From Crithidia sp. LVH-60A (lineage: Eukaryota; Euglenozoa; Kinetoplastea; Trypanosomatida; Trypanosomatidae), in NCBI GenBank assembly GCA_030078075.1, contig CP119638.1, positions 2,235,001-2,299,000 of the forward strand: a stretch of DNA of 64,000 nt, written 5' to 3'. Within the stretch, counting starts at the first letter, position 1. The number at the start of each line of letters is the position of its first letter. The position numbers and the translations under genes are program-made. The notes beneath the pieces were generated by a model. That model searched no databases and had not been told where the DNA came from. It saw nothing but the letters and a program-made list of their open reading frames with translations. Positions 1-10,171 of the stretch are shown one piece after another.

Positions 1-317
1 GTCGTTACCTCTAAGCATGGAAAAGACTTGCACATTCCTGGCATTTTCCAAAGTATCCTTTTGCTGCTTCTTTATTGTCTACATATGCTCAAGGCGTCGC
101 TCTCCTCTCTGTGTCTCTGACCCCTTCCTTCCATTGTCACTGCATCTGTTCCATTACATCGTTTTGCTTCCCAGTACAACTAACTTGGTTTCTAAGCGCC
201 GTCCTCTTTTGGCTTTTTGAGGCACTTTTTTGTTTCCCTGCTGATTCTCTGTCGCTGGTGAAGCAGCGCGGACAATTTAGCTATCTTTCCGTCGGGAAAG
301 AGCGTAGAGTTTCCATA
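1..317 (+). other. 5' flank of first gene
   Basis: T/C-rich intergenic DNA. Pyrimidine stretches around 220-250 are followed by AG dinucleotides at 262-263 and 265-266, which fits a spliced-leader acceptor for the gene starting at 318. The open frames here start at non-ATG codons or are short and pyrimidine-driven, and I see no gene. Confidence 0.5.
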
Positions 318-800
318 ATGAAGTGGTTGGCGCGACTGGTGCGCCGCAAACCGCGCACGCCGCTGCCGCCGAAGCCGTACGTCGACACAGCCTCCACCGG
401 CAAGCACATGGTCGACGCCCGCTTCTACGACCCCGACGACCTCAGCCACGTCGACCCTGAGAAGCCGCACTGGCAGGACCACCGCTTCGAGTCGCGTGAG
501 AAGGTGCCTTTCTTTGACTTCTTTGGCTACAACCGCGACTGGAGCTGGACCATGTTCAAGGTATCCGGCATCTTTTTCGTCGGCATCCTCTACTGGGAGG
601 CGCGCACCCTCGTGTACATGAAGGACGACCCGCTCAAAATCACCTCGACGACGAGCGTGTCTCCGGTGCCTGACTACGCGCGGGATGAGAAGGCAACAGA
701 GGAGGAGCTGCGGGCAGCTGGCTTTGCCTACGTCGGACTAAAGAAGCTGGACAATTTGGGTGTGAGTTCGCTGGACAGTCACACCGACAGTAAACTGTGA
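318..800 (+). CDS. Conserved hypothetical single-pass membrane protein
   Basis: A 160-residue protein. The ATG at 318 is the first one after the likely splice acceptor near 263-266; the frame is open further upstream only through T-rich leader sequence. The N-terminus is very basic (MKWLARLVRRKPRTP), as in many mitochondrial targeting signals. One hydrophobic segment near residues 78-95 (FKVSGIFFVGILYW) follows an aromatic stretch (FFDFFGYNRDWSW). The C-terminal 60 residues are soluble and charged. The shape resembles small accessory subunits of mitochondrial inner-membrane complexes, but I do not recognise the family. The frame is intact and GC3-rich, so it is very likely a real gene; mitochondrial location is inference. 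Confidence 0.75.
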   Translation: MKWLARLVRRKPRTPLPPKPYVDTASTGKHMVDARFYDPDDLSHVDPEKPHWQDHRFESREKVPFFDFFGYNRDWSWTMFKVSGIFFVGILYWEARTLVYMKDDPLKITSTTSVSPVPDYARDEKATEEELRAAGFAYVGLKKLDNLGVSSLDSHTDSKL

Positions 801-1270
801 AAAGGAGCTGTGTGGCTCCTGCGTTTAATATCTGTCCTTGTGTGTGCGTGTTTGTGTTTCAGAGTTTTACTGTTGTTGTTCTTGTTTCCTTACAGATGGG
901 AGCGATCGGTCATTGCTGGCTGTTGTGCGTTGTTGTATTACCTCACCGCTGTCTTTTTCTCCTCACATGCTCTGTGCAGTACTTCTCTGCAACTGCTTCA
1001 TTAGTATTATTACTCGGCACCTTGTCCCCAACTCCTTAGCGCTGACGTCCGTCTTGGCGGAAAGGCGTGTTCAGACCGGCGCGATACAGCATTGCGTCTG
1101 CGATGGGTGCGAATGTACATTTTCCCCCGTCAAAGCACCGCGATTCCAATGCATGTATGTTGTTTTTGGTTTATTTTGCTCCTAATGACCCCTTTTTCCC
1201 GCTACATCTCATTTTCCTAAACCTCCTTTTTCAACTATAAGTTACATTAGCAGAAGCGATCGAGGGCATT
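801..1270 (+). other. Intergenic, T-rich
   Basis: No gene seen. A pyrimidine-rich tract at about 1190-1235 followed by AG at 1240-1241, 1249-1250 and 1252-1253 is a good spliced-leader acceptor for the gene at 1271. Confidence 0.5.
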
Positions 1271-1717
1271 ATGAACGAGATCTACGCGAAGCGTCTGGCG
1301 CAGACGTCCATGTTCCATCAGATCATGCGTAGCCACGGCACGCTCTGGGCTGCCACTCAGGTCACCAAGGAGAAGCTGGATCTCGACTTTGTGAAGGAGG
1401 AGTGCATGCGGGTGAACGGGCGCCGCACGATGCCGCTGCTGGTCGGCGCCGCAGCGAAGGAGAATCTCGGTGACACACACTTTGCCCACCTTACCGAGCA
1501 TTGCGGCTGGACCGAGTCGGCGCGTGCGTTTGCCGTGCAGCATCAGACGCCGCTGACGCAGCACGTCGCCTCGATGGGACGCATGGCGGAGACCATCAAC
1601 CAGGCCAAGACGGCCTCGACTACTCAGAGCTTGTTCAACGAGCACATGGCCCGCATCGATGGCATCAGCTACTTCGAGGAAGAGCCGCTACTCGAGGACG
1701 ACGAGGACAACTTGTAA
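1271..1717 (+). CDS. Hypothetical protein with possible LisH-like helix pair
   Basis: A 148-residue, mostly helical protein in an intact GC3-rich frame; the ATG at 1271 lies about 20 bases after the splice AGs. There is no signal peptide or membrane segment. The C-terminus is strongly acidic (FEEEPLLEDDEDNL). The middle segment (FAHLTEHCGWTESARAFAVQ) has the spacing of a LisH motif (leucine, then G-x-x-x-x-A-x-x-F), a dimerisation motif, but one match to a short pattern is weak evidence. I do not recognise the protein. It is co-transcribed with its neighbours, which in trypanosomatids says little about function. Confidence 0.7.
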   Translation: MNEIYAKRLAQTSMFHQIMRSHGTLWAATQVTKEKLDLDFVKEECMRVNGRRTMPLLVGAAAKENLGDTHFAHLTEHCGWTESARAFAVQHQTPLTQHVASMGRMAETINQAKTASTTQSLFNEHMARIDGISYFEEEPLLEDDEDNL

Positions 1718-2491
1718 GAGCGCACAGAAAGGTAGGCGACACGTCGTGTCTTCCAGCAGTGATGCTAATGATCTTCTGTTCTCCCTTTGTTTACTCACTC
1801 TCACACACATACGCACAAATGGTTTGTTTGGCGAATTCTTGCATTATTGCTGTTGAGTCGCCTCTGCGTTGACTTGACACTTGCTTCGCGTTTTGACGGC
1901 GCTACGTTGTGCAGCTACGATGGGAGAAAAAAAAAGACAAAAATGGTAGATGAGGAATTTGATGTGGTGAATGGCAAGCTACCGCGGCCCCTCTGTGCTG
2001 CACCTGACTTTGCGACTGTGTTCGTGGTTGTGATTGTGGTTGCCGCGGCGAATTTTTCTCCTCGCTATTGTCGCAGAGGTCGACGTTGCGTATGTGTGTG
2101 TGTGTGTGTGTGTCTATGCTGGTAGCGAGAGTTTCAATGAGAAAAGCACGAGGTGCTCGACGAGTTTTGCCCCATGACGAAAAGCGCATCTCTCACTGTC
2201 GCCTTCATATTCATCTTCGACAATTGACTATTTACATTTCCAGTACTCCTCCTTCATATTTCCTCGTACTCTGCGCTTCTCTTCTTTTCGTTTCTTCGTG
2301 CTCCTCGTCTTGCCCACAACAGCGGTCCAAACGATCGCTGGTATTGTTTCTTTAGTTTTTTTTTTTCCTTTCCTCTGACTGGTTTTAGATCTCTTACTCC
2401 TACTTGCTGTGGCCGCGCAGCACCTTCTTAGAGTTGGACACACACCTATTATACATACATACGCTCGCGGGTGCCCTCCCGTCTCGCACCG
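1718..2491 (+). other. Intergenic with TG microsatellite and splice tract
   Basis: No gene seen. It holds a TG dinucleotide repeat at 2093-2112. A T-rich tract at about 2345-2380 ends in AG at 2387-2388, the probable spliced-leader acceptor for the TRIM-like gene. A short frame from 1943 that reads into the TG repeat as alternating Cys/Val is not credible. Confidence 0.5.
2345..2388 (+). promoter_or_regulatory. Spliced-leader acceptor for TRIM-like gene
   Basis: A polypyrimidine tract dominated by a long T run is followed by TTTTAG, with AG at 2387-2388. There is no ATG between it and the chosen start at 2492, which supports that start over the GTG at 2471. Confidence 0.55.
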
Positions 2492-5400
2492 ATGCTGAAA
2501 AACATCAAGAGCGGGCTCAACCACATGAACCCGAAGGGCCTTCACCTGCCCCGCCGCCATAGCAGCAAAACAGCGAGCGAGGCTGGCGGCAGCGAGAACG
2601 GGAACGAGGACAGCTCGCAGGGGCTGCCGTCGCCGTCTCACCCCGCAGTGGGGCCCAAGTCGGTGCCCGGGAATGCCACCAGGAGGCAAGCTGCCACCCG
2701 GTGCGATCGTGAAGGGGCCGCCGCCTGGTGAAGGCATGAAGATTATCTCCGGCGGCTCCGGCGCTGTCAGTCCTGTCCGCCCCGGTGCCGGCTCCCCTCC
2801 GCCTGGGATGAAAGTCGTGTCCCATCTTCCGCCCGGTGCGAAGCTGATGAGTGGGTCGCCGCCGCCAGGGGTGAAGATCATGCAAGGCGCACCGCCACCC
2901 GGTGCCAAGATCATGCACGGCGCGCCACCTCCCCCGCCGGGTGCAAAGATGATGCAGGGGGCACCGCCACCGGGAATGAAAGTCGTGCACGGCGCGCCGC
3001 CCCCCGGAGCGAAGGTGATCGCCGGCCCTCCACCGCCTGGTATGCTGCGGCCCAACTCGCCGTCGCTGGTCGGCCCCAACGGTGTGCCGGTGCGCAACAC
3101 AGCGTCGCCGCCACCTGGAATGATCTCCAAAACACCCACGAAAATGTCGCCCCCGCCGGGAATGAAGCTGATCCATGGTCCCCCACCACCCGGCTCGCGG
3201 CCCATGTCGCCAGAGCATGTGCGCACGCTGACAGGCAGTCCGTCGCTCATCCCGTCGCGCTCCGTCTCGCCGACGAACCCTCCTGTTTACCGCATTCTGC
3301 CGAACGGCGTGAAGGTGATTGCCGGCCCACCGCCGCCCAACGCGATGGTGAAGATGATGGGCAAAACGCCGCCTGGTGGCCGCACGAGCCCCGCTCCACC
3401 GGTGAAGTCGCCGCCCAAGAAGATGCTCATCAAGTCGATGGTGCCGAACGGGACCCCGCCTGGCGGCATTCAGCCTCCTGCCTCGCGTGGCCCATCGCCG
3501 AACGTATCGCAGCTCATTCCACACAACAACAGCTTCTCCATCGGCCCCCCGCCGGCCACCTCTCAGGCGAACCAGAACCTGCCGCGGCCCACCCCTGTCC
3601 GCCCGCCCACGACGGTGGTGAAAGCCCTGCCGCCCGATCCACCCTCGTCCAAGTCGGACACGAACTCCGCTCTCCCGGTGCCGCACCCGCAGGTGGTCTT
3701 CAGCCGCAGCGGCTCGCAGCAGGAGGAGGTGCATTTCGAGGCGGAGGGCAGCGCCGATGACGACGACGACGACGGGGACGATGGTGGCGACATCCAGTTC
3801 GAGGAGGGCACCCTGTCCTCCCCACCGCAGGCACCGCGTGCGTCCCCTGCAGCGCCGCCACCGGCACCTAAGGCGCGCTCCGCAGCCTCCTCCGAGTCAT
3901 CGTCGTCCGCCTCGTCCCTCTCTTTCAAGCGCGACGCCGACGAGGCGACCGCCTTGCCACCCGCACCGAAAGGTAAGGAGGCCGCGCCGTCCACGGCGGC
4001 CTCGGTACAGAGCTCCCACCGGTCGAAGCCGGTGAGCGAGGCAAAGGTGGAGGACGTGCCCAAGAAGCGCAAGAGCCACCGTAGCAGCAGCGGCAACGGT
4101 GGTGGCGCGTCAGCAGCAGCAGCCGGGGCAGGTGCTGCGAGCGATGGGAGTCGGCGAGAGCGCCACAAGCACCGTCACCGCCACCACCGCTCGCGCACGA
4201 GTGAAACGTCATCGCAGCAGTCCTACCGCGTACCGCCCCCCGCCGCAGCCGCAGAGAGCGTGTCATCCGCTGCGGGGAACGATGCACCACGGCCCACCTC
4301 CACCAAGCAACAGCAGGCATCGTTGCGAGACGGGCTGGAGGAGCCTGAGGGGCGGCATGGCGCGCAGCTGAGCGAGGCCGCCTTCACGCCACAGGCGCTG
4401 ACCTCCACGTCTCGCAACCGCATCGCCGAGGACTTTCTCTCGATGCTCTGCCCCCAGCAGTACTACGGCAAGGTGAAGAAAATCAACCGCATTCGGCCCT
4501 TCAAGGCGAACCGTGCCACCGCCTCCGGACTGCGGAGCTGCAACTCCATCTACGTGGCCACCAAAGGCACGATGCCGAACCCCTACTTCTACCCACAGCT
4601 GCGGCTGCGGGACACGGACGGGGAGCAGCCGACTGGGCTGTCCGGGGACGACACGGTGGACGGTGCGGTGGACACGCCAATCATTCTCTACGAGGCGGCC
4701 CCGGGCAACATGCTCTTCGCGGAGACGGAGCTCGACGCCCGCCGGCTGCTGGAAAGCTGCCCCACCGCGAACAGCTGCTTCATGCTGAACACGTCAGCGA
4801 TTCTCTTTAAGGACCCCGAGCACTACGTGCTGCCCATCGCCTCTCTCAACGTCCACTGGGTCCCTTACGCCTCCCCGCAGTCGGAGCCGCAGTGCCCCAT
4901 TCACAAGCGTGAGCTGCAGCTCTTTGATCCGTACTCCAAGGAGCTTGTCTGTGCGCTTTGTGCCTCGCGCAACGGCATCCCCATGTCCAACTTCGTCGTG
5001 ATTCCAGATGTCCTCGGCAACGCGGACTCCCGTCACACCATACAAGCAAAGGTGTCCACGCAGCTCGACGAGGCCCACCAGTCGGCACGGCGGTGGGTGG
5101 AGCAGCATCAGCGGGTGCGGGAGCTGTGCGAGAACAAGAAGTCCGCCATCTGCAACCAATTTGACCTTCTGATTCAGGCCCTGGAGACGAAGAAGAGGGA
5201 GTACACCGAGGCCTGCGAGGCTGAGTTTGCCTACGCGCAGACAGACGTCGCGCGAGAGATTCTGATCACAGATGAGAAGGTGCAGCTGCTGAAAGCGGCA
5301 ACCGACCACCTCCGCACCGACCCCAGCCACCCTCTCTTCTCCATGCAGATCGCAACGATCGCGGAGGCCCTCAGCGCCGCGACGGACCTGCCCTCTCGCT

Positions 5401-6373
5401 TCACGCGCAACTCGCTGCAGCTGCCGCCAATGAGCACGGGGCTTGTGCCGAACCTCGAGGGAGTGATGGCGCAGGTACTGGAGCTGTCGCCATCTGCCGG
5501 AGTAGAGGGGAACACTCGAAGTCGTCCTCGCAGCGGGTCGCAGACGCACTCGCCGTACCACAGCCAACACGTCTCGATGCTGAACCGCACGCAGCGGCCG
5601 GTGGAGGACACGTTGGTTGTTGCTGCGGAAGTGGAGTTGGTGGAGGTGGTGGTAGCAGCGTCTCTCGTCGTCGGTCTGGGCAGGCGGTCTCACCAGTAGC
5701 AGCATCGGCAGCCGCTCCGTCCGTCTCACGCTCGGCCAGCGTGCATCAGCGCCGCATGACACCGGCGCGCAGTCCGGCTGGAGCACCTGTCAGCGGATCC
5801 TCCTTCTCTCCACCGCGCGCCGCCTCTGTGCACGACGAAGCGAGTCGCCTCTCTGTCGTCTCCTCGTCGTCCCCGCAGCGGCGCAGCGCCAACGGTGTCG
5901 GGGCTTCTTCTGCGTATGCGACGGATGCGGTATCGGTGCCGAACAGCACCGGCACCTCTCTTTTCGACTTTGCCCTGCACGACTTGCTGAGCAGCTTCGA
6001 CGCGTCGAACGTGAAGAGGCGGTCGCCACGCTTTATCCAGTGGGCAATCCGCGTCGAAGACCCTGGAGACTGGGTGGGCCTCGGCGTCGGCGTCGGCAAC
6101 ACAATTGACGCGTGGGAGCAGGGCAGCACGAACGACCTCTCGCACCTGTGGATCGTGCCGGCCTCCATGACCGGCAGCACCTTGTACCTGCGTGTGGCGG
6201 TGCAGCCCAGCAGCGGGCATGCAAAGCTGACGGTGCACGATGTGCGAGGCAAGCAGCTCGACGCAGGGGAGGTGCCGCAGTGGAACGCAGCACGGCCGTC
6301 CTACCCGCAGGCGACGTTCGGCGGGCATGTAGGGACGGTGCGCATGATCGAGGTGCCACACGCTGTGCGATGA
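2492..6373 (+). CDS. TRIM-like protein: Pro-rich repeats, B-box, coiled coil, SPRY-like C-terminus
   Basis: About 1293 residues once two single-base indels are allowed for. The N-terminus (MLKNIKSGLNHMNPKG) is in one frame; an extra G in the GGG at 2669-2671 shifts it into the long middle frame, and a missing base near 5610-5640 shifts it back to the first frame for the C-terminus. Domains in order: PPPG-K repeats; a long Ser/Ala/Pro-rich acidic and basic linker; a B-box-like zinc motif near 4894-4962 (CPIH then VCALC, with the central Cys pair replaced, so perhaps one zinc site); a helical coiled coil at about 5050-5350; a Gly-rich hinge; and a C-terminal beta-rich domain (FIQWAIRVEDPGDWVGLGVG, then HLWIVPAS) resembling SPRY/B30.2. 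B-box, coiled coil, SPRY is the TRIM order. There is no RING, so ligase activity is not predicted. The parts are seen; the TRIM assignment is inference. Confidence 0.7.
2673..3200 (+). repeat. PPPG-(M/A)K-(I/V/M) peptide repeats
   Basis: This is an in-frame degenerate tandem repeat inside the TRIM-like gene. Units such as GAPPPGAKIMH, GAPPPGMKVVH and GSPPPGVKIMQ recur roughly every 11-13 residues, about ten times, with looser copies downstream to about 3400. The proline runs could bind SH3, WW or profilin-type modules; that is inference. The DNA copies differ at third positions, so the array is not recent. Confidence 0.8.
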
Positions 6374-7427
6374 AGAAAAGGGGCAAGATATCAAGCGACG
6401 GTGAAACGCACTATCGCTCTTTTTGACTGGGATGGAACGCGTTCTTTTACTTTTTGTACCAGTAGACTCCTCTTTTTTTCTGTATTGTTTTCTTTTTTTC
6501 TTTTACCCGCTACAGATGGTTTTTGTGTGTGTGTGTGTGTGTTTGCGTAGGATTGTGTTGGCGCAGGTGTCGGTGGATGTACTGCGTTGCTGTCAGACGA
6601 AGTTTTTCAGTTGGCAAGCTAGTTGCCTCCGCTTCATTTTCCTTGTGTGTGTGCGTTTTTTTTTTTTTTTTTTTCCCTCTGAGTACATTGGGAAGGATGG
6701 CTTCGTTTTTTTGTGTCAATGGTCCCTCCCTTTGTTTACTCTACGTTAGTACCTGTGTGTACTTTTTTTTTTTCCTCGGTGTTTATCTGCTTGCTGCTTA
6801 TCAGACCATTTCTCGCCGCATTACGCATCGCTACCTTTTTTTTTTCACTCCGGCTGCTGCTCTTCGTGGCGTACGCACGACTCTCCGCCGTCTTCTCGTG
6901 TGATGTGCGTGCGTTGACCTCGCTTCCTGGTCACCTCGCAGCCGCTCTGGTTCCTTCTTTCGCCGCCTCGTAAAACTATTTTTGTACCGCTTGCTTCGCC
7001 CCTGTTTCTTCCAACACTAGTGAAAAACAACAACAAAAACACAATCACATGCAAATGTATCACGGCAGAGTACAAAGAAGAGTTGCCTCTTCAATTCATC
7101 TTCTCACGTGTGTTCGACACGACGGTAAGCAAAAGGTGCGCTTCTAGATTCCTCGCTCTCCTCAGCTCGCTGGCAAGAATAAGGTACGGAAGGCAGAGGA
7201 GCACAATAGCAAAAAACATGCGACAGACACTATCCTACCAATCACTGCGTAGTCCCTATCATACTTTTACATCGTAGCGTATGCTCTCTTCTCTCTTCTC
7301 TTTTTTTTTTTCTATTATTCTTTTGCACCACTGCCACCAGAAAGAACAAAGTACACCACCGCGGCATTTAGTCCAGGAAAGGGTCTGGGCGAGCAGAGCA
7401 TCTGTTCACCTTAACGAGAGAGAGGAG
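6374..7427 (+). other. Intergenic, T-rich
   Basis: About 1.05 kb with long T runs (6659-6674, 6757-6773, 6837-6845) and a TG repeat at 6524-6541. No gene, tRNA or other structured RNA was recognised. The last 150 bases hold the splice acceptor of the PPR-like gene. Confidence 0.5.
7283..7340 (+). promoter_or_regulatory. Spliced-leader acceptor for PPR-like gene
   Basis: An almost pure C/T tract (7285-7326) is followed by CCACCAG, with AG at 7339-7340. The ATG at 7281 lies before this acceptor and would be removed, so the start at 7428 is preferred. Confidence 0.6.
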
Positions 7428-9517
7428 ATGCCCTTCTTTGGCGTGGATGACATTCTCTTTCTGCTTGCCTCCACAACGGCACTGCTGTGGGCAAAGCGGG
7501 CCGACATCCTCGAAGGCAGCGTCTACGCAGCTGTGAACTTCGCCACAAGCAACCCGCAAGAGGCTGCGCGGCGGGCGGAGAAGGCGGTGGAGGCACACGG
7601 CGGCACTCCCACTCTCTTGCTTCACGGCTTCGACCTCCAGGCTGAGGAGCGCAGCCTCCTCTCCCTCAAGGACTGCTCCGCAGCGTCGTCGATTCGAGAG
7701 TCACGCAGTGGACGCTGCCGCGCCGTCGCAGCGAGAAATTTCTTACGGAGATGAGTTTATGTTGCCGAGTGATGTTGTGGAGGAGCCGCTGCTGGTGAAG
7801 GAGAGCGTGCAGGCGCAGTTTCGCGAGACGCCGCTGGTCTACGCGGTACCGCAGGTGCCTCATCGCCACTACAACCCCCGCAAGCGTCAGCGACACGTCT
7901 CCTGGCTGGCCACCGCTTCCGAGGAAGATGTGCGAGACCGCATCGCCCGCTACACAGTGCCAGAGGTGCAGACCCTCTTCGCCAAGATGGAGCGAGAGGC
8001 GTTGTGGGAGTCCGTCATCCACGTCAGCTACGGTATTGAGCAGGCCAAGGAGGAGCTGCGGTATTTAAATCTGCACAACATCGAGTGCGCTATTCGCACC
8101 CTTCTCAACACCGCTCACGCAGACGCTGCTCTGGTGTACAACTTCCGCTTCGGTGAGGATGTGCTGCCGTCCGATGACATTCTCGTTGCTCTCTTCCACG
8201 CCTGTCGCAGGGATGAGCAACTGAGTCTGGAGCTGTGCCACGTGTTAGAGCCCTTTCAGTCGCGGTGGTCGCCGACGGTGTACGCGTGCTGCCTCACCAC
8301 AACGGCCCGCTACGACTACAAGAAGGCGATGACGCTGTATGACGTCTACATGGCAGCTCAACACCGTCGTCAGCAGGCAAGCCGCGGGACGCTGCGCCGG
8401 GTGCTGGCGGCGTCCTCACTCTTGCGCGAGACCGGAGCGGTTACGCCGCAGGCTGAGACACCTCTGCACTACCTCTACCACATCATCATACCGCTCGTCG
8501 TGGAGCACGACCCGGCGAGTGCGACGCGGTACGTGGAGGACATGTTCGAGAGCGACCCTGAGTCGGCCCCGGATGTCTTCCTGAAGTGCCTCGGCTTCGA
8601 CTCCGGTCGCGGGCTCGTGCGAGAGTTCATGACAGATCTGCAGGCACTGGCAGGCAGCGAGCACGGCGCGAAGCTCAGCCGTGACGCCACGGTGGGTGAG
8701 GTGGCTCTGCACCTGTACCGCCTGAAGCCGTCTGCCATGAACATGAACACGCTGCTGAAGCTCTTGACGCAGTACTCCATGACAACTGCGAAAGTGGAAT
8801 CGGAGGAGAAGGGAGCGGCAGGACGTTTATGAGAAAGTGTCAAGTACTGCTCCACTCGCAGTAGCGGGAGCTGCAACGGTTGCCAAGCCATCGCTCCTCC
8901 ACACAGCACCTACGTTTACCTGTCCATCCATGAACGCTCTCTGCTCTGGCAAGTCGAGCGAGTTGGCCCGCCTACTGCAGAAGGTGCCGCTGCAAACAGA
9001 GCTCGATGCGAGTGTGCTGGCCCGCACCATCACCGAGAACCACGCCTCCTGGTTGCTGGCGACGCAGTTCCTCTCCGTAATGCTGCGCCGCAAGTGCTTC
9101 ACCGTTGTCCCAGCAATCGCCTCACACGTCGCACGGCAGGGACAGTGGGCGACTGCAGCCAAGTCCATGGCGGTCTACCTCAGCAACCAGCGGGCAGCCA
9201 TGACGGCCAGTGAGGCGACGCTGTGTGTCGAGGCAAACGTGCACGCCGGTCAGTGGGCCAGCGCACTCTTCTGGGTGGAGCGTGCGCATGCGGCGGGCGT
9301 GGCGCTGTCTCCCTCTACGTATGATCTCGTTCTCTCTGCCAGTCGGCACTGCAAGTTCGAGGCGGCGGAGCGTGTGGTGACGACGATGCACGACGTCGGT
9401 GCGTCCTGCTCGGAGCGTGGGGTGTTGGACTTCATCGAGAGCGCCGCCCACCACGGCGAGATCGCGAAGGCTTTTCACGTGCTCGAGCACCACAGCAATC
9501 TGCACTGGACACCGTGA
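7428..9517 (+). CDS. PPR-like helical-repeat protein, probably mitochondrial RNA-binding
   Basis: About 695 residues. The start (MPFFGVDDILFLL) is the first ATG after the splice acceptor. Two extra bases break the frame. One lies somewhere in 7640-7740. The other is in the GGG at 8811-8813; with one G removed the sequence reads naturally as ESEEKERQDVYEKVSSTAP. The C-terminal third shows tandem helix-turn-helix units of about 35 residues (GQWASALFWVERAHAAGV, then FEAAERVVTTMHDVGAS, then GEIAKAFHVLEHH) with the PPR pattern. Many trypanosomatid PPR proteins act on mitochondrial rRNA and mRNA, and a hydrophobic N-terminus is compatible with import. The repeat type is a reasonably firm reading; the RNA target is unknown. 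Confidence 0.65.
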
Positions 9518-9862
9518 AGAGAAAAGATGCACTCCTGCAGTGTGTGCTGCGTGACGAAGAAGAAAACGTTTTCAAGGCGTCTTGCTCCGCTTTCCTTCTA
9601 TTTTTAAAAGCACTTTGCAGCTCGCGGAGGTCCATGAGAGCTTGACTTTACAGGAAAAAGAAGATCGCAGCTTAAGGCCTTCTCCTAAAAGCCAAAAAAA
9701 TAATAATACACCATTCGCGATAGCCATAAATACAGAGGAGTGTCTCTTGCTATCCTGATCCTATTCTTGACGTCGTGCGTGTTTCTCTTATGGCATCCGC
9801 GGAGCTGCTGAGGTTGCACTTATTTTCTCACAAGCAACAAGGCCGAAGAAAATCTTAAGAAG

Positions 9863-10015
9863 ATGTCGTTCGGTGCCTTGCGTACCTTGTCGGTGGCAAA
9901 ATCCCTAATTGAATCAGTCGCATGTGAGCCCTTTATTTCCAATTCTCTCCTTCACCCTCATTATTTTTACCACAGCGTCACTGTACAAGGTTGCCACTAC
10001 AAGAAGCAGGCGTGA
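9863..10015 (+). CDS. Possible 50-residue protein
   Basis: ATG to TGA with no internal stop: MSFGALRTLSVAKSLIES at the N-terminus and GCHYKKQA at the end. A pyrimidine-rich stretch (TTATTTTCTCACAAG, about 9817-9831) gives a plausible separate spliced-leader acceptor 30-odd bases before the ATG. Against it, codon use is less GC3-rich than in the neighbours, there is no recognisable family, and 50 codons can stay open by chance. The first 20 residues resemble a weak mitochondrial presequence. Confidence 0.3.
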   Translation: MSFGALRTLSVAKSLIESVACEPFISNSLLHPHYFYHSVTVQGCHYKKQA

Positions 10016-10040
10016 GTGCGTCACCCGAGCAACACCCTAT

Positions 10041-10075
10041 TTTTGTTTGTTTGTTTAGGTAGTCTTCTTTTTCAG
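10041..10075 (+). promoter_or_regulatory. Spliced-leader acceptor for cyclase-like gene
   Basis: Repeated TTTG units and CTTCTTTTTCAG end in AG at 10074-10075. The first ATG after it is 10172. Confidence 0.55.
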
Positions 10076-10171
10076 AAAATTGAAAAACGGAGTCTCGCTT
10101 CTATCCTTGTACCCCTTCTTATCTGGATCAATCAATTTCTGTAGCTGCAACAAGGTCACGCAAAATAAAAC

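Larger units (their letters stand above)
9518..10171 (+). other. Intergenic with a possible small ORF
   Basis: The first 300 bases are A/T-rich with no gene. The rest contains the short ORF at 9863-10015, listed separately, with its own T-rich tract and AG just upstream, and then the acceptor for the next gene. Confidence 0.4.

Noticed and set aside
2228-3734. Long minus-strand frames rich in PGGG and Arg/His
   Set aside because: They are shadows of the PPPG repeat region of the plus-strand TRIM-like gene.
5741-6373. A separate 210-codon gene after the TRIM-like middle frame
   Set aside because: There is no spacer or splice acceptor before it, and its frame is open back through a Gly/Ser hinge into the TRIM-like coding region; it is the C-terminus of that gene.
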